Shown here one piece after another: positions 24,629 through 31,921 of a stretch of 64,000 bases of DNA. Every line of letters starts with the position of its first letter. The first letter of the stretch is position 1. Both the position numbers and the translations under genes were made by a program. The notes under the pieces were generated by a model, which did not search any database, was not told the DNA's origin, and saw only the letters and a list, made by a program, of their open reading frames with translations. This DNA comes from Egaibacter danicus (GTDB taxonomy: Bacteria > Pseudomonadota > Gammaproteobacteria > Burkholderiales > Burkholderiaceae_C). Where the stretch lies: positions 62,001 to 126,000 of the forward strand of contig JADJII010000001.1 in assembly GCA_016707075.1 (NCBI GenBank), given 5' to 3'.

Positions 24629-27499
24629 ATGAACGCACCTGCCAAACTGGCTGAAGTCACGCTGCAAACGGTTGAGTTCAAGCTTGATCAGCAAACCATC
24701 CATGCTTTCGAGGGCGAAACCATCCTCAAGGCGGCCAAACGCCACGGGATCGACATTCCGCACCTCTGCTACAAGGATGGCTACCGGGCGGATGGCAATT
24801 GCCGTGCCTGCGTGGTGGAAATCAAGGGTGAGCGCACATTGGCGCCCAGCTGCTGTCGTAGTGCCACTGCGGGTATGGAGGTGCAGGCCAACAGTGAGCG
24901 TGCAGTGAAAAGCCAGAAGATGGTGCTGGAAATGCTGCTCTCCGACATGCCGGATACCGGCTACAAATGGAGTGAGACCGACGAGTCGCAGCAGCACGGC
25001 GAGCTCAGTGACTGGGCCGCGCGCATGGATGTGACGGTGCGCCCCGAATTGAAAGCCCTGCGCCGGGAGCAACCCAGGACGGATGTCTCGCACCCGGCTA
25101 TGGCCGTCAATCTGGATGCCTGCATCCAGTGCAACCGATGCGTCCGCGCCTGCCGTGAGGAACAGGTGAACGACGTGATTGGTTACGCCATGCGTGGCTC
25201 GCACAGCGAGATCGTCTTTGACCTGAATGACCCCATGGGTGACAGTACCTGCGTGGCATGTGGTGAATGTGTGCAGGCCTGTCCCACGGGCGCACTGATG
25301 CCCAAGACGCAGGTGGGCTCTCAGGTGGTGGACAAAAAGGTGGATTCCGTATGCCCGTTCTGCGGTGTCGGCTGCCTGGTGACCTACAACGTCAAGGACA
25401 ATAAAATCATCAGTGTGGACGGGCGTGATGGCCCGGCCAACCACAACCGCCTGTGTGTCAAAGGCCGATTTGGCTTTGACTATGCGCACAGTCCACAGCG
25501 CCTGACGGTGCCGCTGATTCGCAAGGCGGGTGTTGCCAAAGACCCCGAAGCCCTGCAACGTTTGAACCGCGACACGGCCGACTGGTCGGCCGTGTTTCGT
25601 GAAGCCACATGGGACGAAGCGCTTGCACTCAGTGCCGGCAGCCTCAAGAACCTGCGTGATACCCGCGGCAAGAAATCCCTGGCCGGTTTTGGTTCGGCCA
25701 AAGGCAGCAACGAAGAAGCCTATTTGTTCCAGAAGCTGGTGCGCACTGGTTTTGGCTCGAACAATGTGGACCACTGCACCCGGCTGTGCCACGCGTCCAG
25801 CGTGGCGGCGCTGCTTGAGGGGGTGGGTTCTGGTGCGGTGAGCAATCAGGTCAATGACGTTGAACATTCGGATCTGATTTTTGTCATTGGCTCCAACCCG
25901 ACTTCGAACCACCCGGTGGCTGCCACGTGGATGAAGAATGCGGCCAAAAAAGGTGCCAAGATCGTGCTGGCAGACCCGCGTGGTACCGACATCAGCAAAC
26001 ATGCGTGGCGCTCGCTGCAGTTCAAGGCGGATACCGATGTGGCCATGCTCAATGCGCTTATTCACACCGTCATTGAAGAAGGCCTGACCGATGAAGAATT
26101 CATCCGGACACGTGCCCGCAATTTCGAAGCGCTGAAAGAGAATGTCAAGGCCTACAGCCCCGAAGCGATGGAGCCGATCTGCGGCATCCCGGCCCAGACC
26201 TTGCGTGAAGTCGCACGCGAATTTGCCAAGGCCAAGGGCGCGATGATTTTGTGGGGCATGGGTGTCAGCCAGCACGTGCATGGCACCGACAACGCCCGTT
26301 GTCTCATCGCACTCGTTACCGTTACCGGCCAGATTGGAAAACCCGGCTCCGGCCTGCATCCGCTGCGCGGCCAGAACAATGTGCAGGGCGCCAGCGACGC
26401 GGGCCTGATTCCAATGATGTACCCCAATTATCAGCGCGTGACGAGCAAGGAAGCGCACGACTGGTTCGAGAACTTCTGGGGCATGAAGCTGGACGACCAG
26501 CCTGGCTACACCGTGGTGGAAATCATGCACAAGGCGCTGGCACCTGACAGCGACCCGCACAAGATCCGCGGCATGTACATCCAGGGTGAAAACCCGGCGA
26601 TGAGTGATCCCGATCTGAACCATGCACGTCATGCACTGGCCTCGCTGGAGCATCTGGTCGTGCAGGATATTTTCATGACCGAAACTGCCTGGCTGGCTGA
26701 TGTGGTGCTGCCCGCGACCGCATGGCCAGAAAAGACCGGTACGGTGAGCAACACGGACCGCATGGTGCAACTGGGCAAGCAGGCGATCGACCCCCCAGGA
26801 CAAGCCAAACCTGACTTGTGGATCATCCAGGAGATCGCCAGGCGCATGGGCCTGAACTGGAACTATGCCGGTGAGCATGCCGGCGTGGCCGCCGTCTACG
26901 AGGAAATGCGGCAGGCCATGCACGCTGCCATTTCGGGCATCACCTGGGAACGGCTGCAGCGTGAATCGAGTGTGACCTATCCGTGTCTCAGTGCTGATGA
27001 CCCGGGTGCACCCACGGTGTTTATTGACAGGTTTGCCACCGATGATGGGCGTGTGCACTTGGTGCCTGCTGACATCATTCCGGCGAATGAGCGGCCCGAT
27101 GCCGATTTCCCGTTTGTGCTGATCACAGGCCGGCAGCTTGAGCACTGGCACACTGGCAGCATGACGCGGCGTGCCACGGTGCTGGATGCCCTTGAACCCA
27201 TGGCGACGGCATCCATGTGCGGAGCGGATCTGCAGGTGCTGGGTCTGCAGGCGGGTGATGTGATCACTGTTCAGTCCCGTCGGGGCGAAGTTGCGATTCA
27301 CGTTCGCCGCGATGACGGTACACCCAGAGGGGCAGTCTTTGTTCCATTCGCCTATTACGAGGCGGCGGCCAACCTGATGACCAACGCTGCACTGGACCCA
27401 TTCGGGAAAATTCCGGAGTTCAAATATTGTGCAGTCGCCATTCGCCGCGGCGGTGTTGCCTCCCCGGTGATGGGCTACGGAGCAAGCCTGACCGCCTGA
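24629..27499 (+). CDS. fdsA: Molybdenum/tungsten formate dehydrogenase catalytic subunit, NAD-linked (FdsA type)
   Basis: This 956-residue catalytic subunit oxidises formate to CO2 at a bis-pyranopterin Mo or W site. Domains in order: [2Fe-2S] ferredoxin (C47, C58, C61, C75); NuoG-like region; two [4Fe-4S] motifs, ACIQCNRCVRAC (~165-176) and TCVACGECVQAC (~207-218); Mo-domain [4Fe-4S] VCPFCGVGC (~241) with LCVKG; active-site HCTRLCHAS with the metal-ligand Cys near 387 followed by His. It uses cysteine, not selenocysteine. The C-terminal cofactor domain includes LITGRQLEHWHTGSMTRR. Length matches FdsA of Cupriavidus-type enzymes. There is no Tat signal, so it is cytosolic. Confidence 0.94.
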   Translation: MNAPAKLAEVTLQTVEFKLDQQTIHAFEGETILKAAKRHGIDIPHLCYKDGYRADGNCRACVVEIKGERTLAPSCCRSATAGMEVQANSERAVKSQKMVLEMLLSDMPDTGYKWSETDESQQHGELSDWAARMDVTVRPELKALRREQPRTDVSHPAMAVNLDACIQCNRCVRACREEQVNDVIGYAMRGSHSEIVFDLNDPMGDSTCVACGECVQACPTGALMPKTQVGSQVVDKKVDSVCPFCGVGCLVTYNVKDNKIISVDGRDGPANHNRLCVKGRFGFDYAHSPQRLTVPLIRKAGVAKDPEALQRLNRDTADWSAVFREATWDEALALSAGSLKNLRDTRGKKSLAGFGSAKGSNEEAYLFQKLVRTGFGSNNVDHCTRLCHASSVAALLEGVGSGAVSNQVNDVEHSDLIFVIGSNPTSNHPVAATWMKNAAKKGAKIVLADPRGTDISKHAWRSLQFKADTDVAMLNALIHTVIEEGLTDEEFIRTRARNFEALKENVKAYSPEAMEPICGIPAQTLREVAREFAKAKGAMILWGMGVSQHVHGTDNARCLIALVTVTGQIGKPGSGLHPLRGQNNVQGASDAGLIPMMYPNYQRVTSKEAHDWFENFWGMKLDDQPGYTVVEIMHKALAPDSDPHKIRGMYIQGENPAMSDPDLNHARHALASLEHLVVQDIFMTETAWLADVVLPATAWPEKTGTVSNTDRMVQLGKQAIDPPGQAKPDLWIIQEIARRMGLNWNYAGEHAGVAAVYEEMRQAMHAAISGITWERLQRESSVTYPCLSADDPGAPTVFIDRFATDDGRVHLVPADIIPANERPDADFPFVLITGRQLEHWHTGSMTRRATVLDALEPMATASMCGADLQVLGLQAGDVITVQSRRGEVAIHVRRDDGTPRGAVFVPFAYYEAAANLMTNAALDPFGKIPEFKYCAVAIRRGGVASPVMGYGASLTA

Positions 27500-27551
27500 A
27501 ATTACCCGTCCCGGTTTGTGGGCTTGCCAATCCGTTACATTCCGGATTGTC

Positions 27552-28109
27552 ATGCCTATCCCCCGATCATCTCTCCGAGTGGCCGTTGTCATGCGCCGTG
27601 AGCGCATCGAGGGCCCAATGAGCCGCTGGCAAACCTGGCGGTGGGTACTGGAAAACGTGGTTGAACATGAGGATGGCTTTGGCGCAAAGCCCTTTTTGCT
27701 GCTCAAAACCGATACCGAAGAACGTTGGCTGCATCCTGGCTTTGCCGTTGAATTGTTCAAGGATGACGCTGAAGGCTACTACCTAAACGCCACAACCGAA
27801 GTGCCTGGCTGGTTTGTGCTGTGGCGCATCGAGGACGAAGCGGGCGTAGCGGAAGAGCCCATTGCCCGCCCCGAGATGGTCAGCCTCAGCTACTCTGATG
27901 CGGGGCGCTGGCTCGATGCGCAAGAAACCGTGGAGCAGGTTCCAGCGCCTCCGCAGGTGGTCGAATGGCTGCGTGCCTTTGTGGATGAACATCACGTGAT
28001 GGAGCCCCGTCGCCGCAAGCGACCCGAGAGTTTCCGGTCCTTGACAGACCGCTTCGGCAACCCGGCCTCAATCAGTACCGACAAAAAGCAGGGCGGCGTC
28101 AGTGGCTGA
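27552..28109 (+). CDS. DUF3305 domain protein of the formate locus
   Basis: This 185-residue soluble protein is of unknown function. After VAVVMRRERIEGPMSRW, a stretch I associate with DUF3305, come LKTDTEERWLHPGFAVELFKD (quoted in part) and a C-terminal basic tail. Such proteins are found beside formate dehydrogenase genes in beta- and alphaproteobacteria. The frame is open 12 codons further upstream, but the ATG at 27552 follows the 52-base gap sensibly. The last eight bases overlap the GTG-started DUF3306 gene. A role in enzyme maturation or electron-subunit assembly is inference only. Confidence 0.75.
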   Translation: MPIPRSSLRVAVVMRRERIEGPMSRWQTWRWVLENVVEHEDGFGAKPFLLLKTDTEERWLHPGFAVELFKDDAEGYYLNATTEVPGWFVLWRIEDEAGVAEEPIARPEMVSLSYSDAGRWLDAQETVEQVPAPPQVVEWLRAFVDEHHVMEPRRRKRPESFRSLTDRFGNPASISTDKKQGGVSG

Positions 28110-28797
28110 CGGTTTCTTGAATCGCTGGTCGCAGCGCAAGCAGATGGTCCGTGAAGGCAAGGTGCCTGACGAACCCGAAGTACCCGTGGCCGAGACGCTG
28201 TCTGTCACAAACACCCCCCGTGAACAACAGCCTCTGGCGGGGCTGCCGCAAGCTGAAACGGCCGATCATCAGCCACCGGCGCAACCCCCGGAGCAGCCAC
28301 CGACACTGTCGCTGGATGATGTGAAAAGTCTCACATCACAATCGAATTTCGCCCCGTTTGTGGCGCGCGATGTGGCACCTGAAGTCCGTAACGCGGCCAT
28401 GAAGAAGCTGTTTACTGATCCTCACTACAACGTGATGGACCGGCTTGACACCTACATCGACGATTATTCCAGGCCCGATCCATTGCCAGAATCCATGTTG
28501 CGCCAAATGGCCAGTGCGAAGTTTCTCAAACTGTTCGAGGACGATGATGAAGTAGAGCCAGGTCAGGCCAGAGCCGAGGCGCCACCCTCTGGTGAACTTC
28601 GGGATGATGCCAATACCGTGCCCGGTGATTCCGTGGCACAGTCCCCACAGTCACTGGCACAGCCACTGTTACCAGAGCGTGACCAAGCAATAGAGAACAA
28701 GCCCGAAGAGGCGGGCCCAAACCATGACCACACTGATATGCGATTGCAATCGAACCATGCCACTGGACCCCGGGATTCTGGGCGCAGCACTGAATGA
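28102..28797 (+). CDS. DUF3306 domain protein of the formate locus
   Basis: This 231-residue protein starts at GTG, overlapping the DUF3305 stop. The N-terminus FLNRWSQRKQMVREGK and the central block VRNAAMKKLFTDPHYNVMD followed by DRLDTYIDDYS fit the DUF3306 family, which accompanies DUF3305 in formate dehydrogenase loci. A Pro/Gln-rich linker (about residues 45-70) and an acidic, low-complexity C-terminus (about 140-231) look disordered. The last 74 bases overlap the start of the next gene in another frame. Confidence 0.75.
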   Translation: MADGFLNRWSQRKQMVREGKVPDEPEVPVAETLSVTNTPREQQPLAGLPQAETADHQPPAQPPEQPPTLSLDDVKSLTSQSNFAPFVARDVAPEVRNAAMKKLFTDPHYNVMDRLDTYIDDYSRPDPLPESMLRQMASAKFLKLFEDDDEVEPGQARAEAPPSGELRDDANTVPGDSVAQSPQSLAQPLLPERDQAIENKPEEAGPNHDHTDMRLQSNHATGPRDSGRSTE

Positions 28798-30862
28798 AAG
28801 TTTGACACTTCACTCCACCTTGTGCCGGCGCGAGGTGGGGGCATTCGTGAAAGCCATCCAGTCAGGTGAGGACGTGGTGGTTGCCTGCACCCAGGAGAAA
28901 CGCCTGTTTTCAGCACTGGCCGAACAGACTCCAGGGGCTGGTCAGCGCAGCGAGGGTGGCAGTAGCGGGTACGCGCCAATCCGGTTCGTCAATATCCGGG
29001 AAACCGGCGGCTGGAGCAGGGATGCTGTTCACGCCAGCCCAAAAATCGCGGCATTGCTGGCCGCGGCGCATCTTCCGGAACCAGAGCCAGTTTCCACAGT
29101 CACCTACAAGAGCACAGGGCGGCTCTTGATCATTGGAGAGCTGGGAGCCGCAGAGCATGCCGCTGACCTGCTGGGCGACGATCTTGACATGACCCTTTTC
29201 ACGCAAGGTGCCGGGGACGCGATGGGTCATGGAGGCGCGATGCAGGAGCGGCGTTATCCCGTACTCGGTGGACAGATCCAGTCTCTGGTCGGCTGGCTGG
29301 GGGCCTTTGAACTCAAATGGCTGCGCAACAACCCGATTGATCTGGATCTGTGCACGCGGTGCAATGCCTGTCTGGTGGCGTGTCCTGAAGATGCCATCGG
29401 GCTGGACTATCAAATTGACCTGAATGCTTGCAAATCGCACCGGGCCTGTGTCAATGTGTGCAAGGTGGCGGGAGCGATTGATTTCAGCCGCGAGCCCGAG
29501 ACGTCAGCAGAAACTTTCGATCTGGTACTCGACCTGCGTGCCACGCCCGCCTTCAGCCAGCATGCGTTGCCTCAGGGCTATCTGCGCTGGGATGGCCGCG
29601 ACATCAAGCCGTTGAACAAAATCCGGGCGCTGGTAGGCGAGTTTGAAAAACCCAGGTTCTTTGCCTACAGGCAAAAACTCTGTGCCCACAGTCGCAATGA
29701 AAAGACGGGCTGCCATGCCTGCATTGACGTCTGCTCGGCCTCAGCCATCAGCAGTGACCGTAGCCGCCAGCAGATCAAGGTCAATCCCAACCTGTGCGTG
29801 GGTTGTGGCACCTGCAGCACAGTCTGTCCTAGCGGCGCCTTGAGCTTTGGCTACCCCCGCGCCAGTGATCAGGGTGTCAAATTCAAGACAATGCTGTCCA
29901 CCTACGCGCGTAGCGGTGGAAAAGACGCGGTGCTGCTCCTGCACAGCCAGGATGGCGGAACCCGCCTGCTGGGTGATCTGGGCCGTGCCGCCCAACTGGA
30001 TCGAACCGACAAGAATGGCATTCATGGCCTGCCCGCGCGTGTGCTGCCGGTGGCGCTCTGGCACACATCGTCCATCGGGCTGGAGGTCTGGCTGAGCGCA
30101 GTAGCCTATGGCGCATCCCAGGTCTGGGTACTCATGACGGACGAAGAAGCGCCGCAATACCATGACGCGATTCGCAGTCAGATGGCCGTGGCGCAAGCCA
30201 TTCTCACGGGCCTGGGCTACGGTGGCGAACACTTCCGCGTCTTGCACGCCAGAGACGCCCGTGATCTCGACGCGCTGGACAGCGATCTTCAGGCTGAGCC
30301 CGCCCAGTGCGTCAGCCGTACGGCCAGTTTTGCGGTGCAGGCAGACAAACGGGCTACCCTGGAGCTGGCCCTGGACCATCTGGCAGAACACGCTCGCCTG
30401 CAACCTGATGTCATTGTGTTGCCCTCGGCAGGCTCGCCATTGGGGGCTTTGGCGGTGAACAAGGATGCCTGCACCCTGTGCCTGAGCTGTGTCAACGCCT
30501 GTCCCGCCAGTGCGCTTCAGGACAACCCGCAGTCGCCACAGCTCAAGTTCATCGAGAAAAATTGCGTGCAGTGTGGCCTGTGCGTCAAAACCTGTCCGGA
30601 GAATGCACTGACGCTGGTGCCGCAACTGAGTTTGAGTCCACTGCGCAAAGAAGCGGTGGTCATCAACGAGATGAAGCCCTATGTCTGTGTGCGCTGCAAT
30701 AAACCCTTCGGAACGCTCAAGGCAATTGAAGGCATGCTGGGCAAGCTGGCCGGGCACAGCATGTTTCAGGGCGAGGCGCTGGAGCGCTTGAAAATGTGCG
30801 GTGACTGCCGGGTGATCGATATCTACTCAGCCCAGAATGAAACCAGAATCACGGACCTTTGA
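28724..30862 (+). CDS. Multi-cluster [4Fe-4S] ferredoxin-like protein of the formate locus
   Basis: This 712-residue cytosolic protein has at least six ferredoxin-type cysteine sets: CTRCNACLVAC (~205), CKSHRACVNVC, CHACIDVC with an upstream Cys, CVGCGTCSTVC (~355), CTLCLSCVNAC (~583) and CVQCGLCVKTC (~614). A C-terminal zinc-ribbon-like pair follows (CVRC...CGDC, ~652-695). The N-terminus LICDCNRTMPLD also has two cysteines. Between clusters (about 380-570) lies a region without cysteine clusters. It resembles an electron wire or an Fe-S assembly platform. The family is recurrent beside TorD and DUF3305/3306 but has no assigned function that I know. The ATG at 28724 lies 74 bases inside the previous gene and gives the characteristic N-terminus. 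Confidence 0.85.
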   Translation: MTTLICDCNRTMPLDPGILGAALNESLTLHSTLCRREVGAFVKAIQSGEDVVVACTQEKRLFSALAEQTPGAGQRSEGGSSGYAPIRFVNIRETGGWSRDAVHASPKIAALLAAAHLPEPEPVSTVTYKSTGRLLIIGELGAAEHAADLLGDDLDMTLFTQGAGDAMGHGGAMQERRYPVLGGQIQSLVGWLGAFELKWLRNNPIDLDLCTRCNACLVACPEDAIGLDYQIDLNACKSHRACVNVCKVAGAIDFSREPETSAETFDLVLDLRATPAFSQHALPQGYLRWDGRDIKPLNKIRALVGEFEKPRFFAYRQKLCAHSRNEKTGCHACIDVCSASAISSDRSRQQIKVNPNLCVGCGTCSTVCPSGALSFGYPRASDQGVKFKTMLSTYARSGGKDAVLLLHSQDGGTRLLGDLGRAAQLDRTDKNGIHGLPARVLPVALWHTSSIGLEVWLSAVAYGASQVWVLMTDEEAPQYHDAIRSQMAVAQAILTGLGYGGEHFRVLHARDARDLDALDSDLQAEPAQCVSRTASFAVQADKRATLELALDHLAEHARLQPDVIVLPSAGSPLGALAVNKDACTLCLSCVNACPASALQDNPQSPQLKFIEKNCVQCGLCVKTCPENALTLVPQLSLSPLRKEAVVINEMKPYVCVRCNKPFGTLKAIEGMLGKLAGHSMFQGEALERLKMCGDCRVIDIYSAQNETRITDL

Positions 30863-30864
30863 GC

Positions 30865-31497
30865 ATGATGTCAACGCCCGCCAATCTGCAAAGCAGTGCA
30901 CTCGACGAAGAAACCGCCCGTTCGGAGCTTTATGGGCTTCTGGCCCTTATGTATTATGCGCAGCCAGCTATTGATTTAATAGCACAATTGCGCGTGGCCG
31001 CTACCGATTCACCGGTAACCGGAGCTTTCCTGGAGGAGCCCTGGCGCGCACTGGTGGGCGTTGCCCGCGAGATGCCGGATGCGGCCATACAAAGCGAATA
31101 CGACGCACTGTTTGGTGGTGTGGGCAAGCCCGAGGTCTACCTTTTCGGTTCCCACTACCTGAGTGGCTTCCTGAACGAAAAACCATTGGCTCGCCTGCGC
31201 ACTGATTTGGCACAGCTTGGCCTGTCGCGGGATGACAGCATGTCGGAGACAGAAGACCACTTTGCCTACCTGTGTGAGGTCATGCGCTACCTGATTGCGG
31301 GTGACGATGTGGCTGTCGCCAACCTGACGCGCCAGCGAGAGTTTTTCTCTGCGCACATCCAGCCCTGGGTTGCAAGCCTGTGCGATGAGCTCGAGAAGAA
31401 CCCGCAAGCCCGTTTTTACGCCGCTTTGGCAGCATTGACCCGGGCCTTCGTGAGCATTGAAGCTCAGGGCTTTGACATGCTGGACGGAAGCATTTGA
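30865..31497 (+). CDS. TorD/DmsD-family molybdoenzyme maturation chaperone
   Basis: This protein of about 210 residues is an all-helical TorD-like chaperone that binds Tat signal peptides and helps load the molybdenum cofactor. Matching features are the N-terminal ELYGLLALMYYAQP, EYDALFGGVGKPEVYLFGSH (the family's central loop with GSHYLSGF), and SETEDHFAYLCEVMRYLI. It sits just before the Tat-exported formate dehydrogenase, its probable client. Adjacent ATGs at 30865 and 30868 both work. The head-like palindrome GCTATTGATTTAATAGC (30967-30983) lies in the coding sequence. Confidence 0.87.
   Translation: MMSTPANLQSSALDEETARSELYGLLALMYYAQPAIDLIAQLRVAATDSPVTGAFLEEPWRALVGVAREMPDAAIQSEYDALFGGVGKPEVYLFGSHYLSGFLNEKPLARLRTDLAQLGLSRDDSMSETEDHFAYLCEVMRYLIAGDDVAVANLTRQREFFSAHIQPWVASLCDELEKNPQARFYAALAALTRAFVSIEAQGFDMLDGSI
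30967..30983 (+). repeat. Palindromic head of a possible degenerate repeat copy
   Basis: GCTATTGATTTAATAGC is a perfect 6-5-6 inverted repeat identical in form to the head of the dispersed repeat, followed by ACAATTGCGCGTGGCC. It lies inside the TorD-like gene. The tail is weak, so this may be a coincidence or a decayed copy. Confidence 0.3.
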
Positions 31498-31584
31498 GGG
31501 CATGGTTTGGCTGGACAGCTTGCAAGGCTTTGTTAGGTGTCCTCAGGTTTACCCTTACGCATGCCGAATTTTTGATCCCCCCGA

Positions 31585-31613
31585 TTGCGATGCCATGGTG
31601 AACTGCCTACACT
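31585..31613 (+). promoter_or_regulatory. Candidate sigma-70 promoter of the periplasmic formate dehydrogenase operon
   Basis: TTGCGA (31585-31590) and TACACT (31608-31613) have an exact 17-base spacer, 40 bases before the Tat-target peptide gene. The 156-base gap 31498-31653 shows no other clear element. Confidence 0.4.
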
Positions 31614-31653
31614 ATGAAGAGATATTCATATCAACTACCCCCCGGAGACATCC

Positions 31654-31857
31654 ATGCAGGACAACCCACTCAAAGCTTCACGTCGCGGATTTTTTCTGAC
31701 TGCATCCGTTGCGGGTGCGGCGGTTACTTCAGTCAATCTGTTGAGGGCGCCCGCGTCTGTCCCGGTGGCCGAGGTCGCAAGGCCTGCCCCTGAAAAAGGC
31801 GGTGGTTATACCTTGAGTGCTCATGTCAAGAAGTACTACAAGACGACGTTGGTCTGA
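31654..31857 (+). CDS. Formate dehydrogenase region Tat-target small protein
   Basis: This 67-residue protein consists of a twin-arginine signal (SRRGFFLTASVAGAAV, about residues 9-25) and a short tail ending LSAHVKKYYKTTLV. It matches the small Tat-target proteins found immediately upstream of formate dehydrogenase alpha genes. It has no cysteines or cofactor motifs. It may be a small exported subunit or assembly factor; the function is unknown. The start ATG follows CCCGGAGAC at good spacing. Confidence 0.8.
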   Translation: MQDNPLKASRRGFFLTASVAGAAVTSVNLLRAPASVPVAEVARPAPEKGGGYTLSAHVKKYYKTTLV

Positions 31858-31921
31858 TTGTCAGTAGTCGCTCCTTTCCTCCCTGATTCCATATTGAATC
31901 GCGCCGACTTTGGAGATTTCC

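Noticed and set aside
24425..27760. An 1111-codon open frame on the minus strand opposite the formate dehydrogenase genes
   Set aside because: It mirrors fdsA in a high-G+C region, shows no family motif and is His/Gly-rich, typical of an antisense shadow frame.
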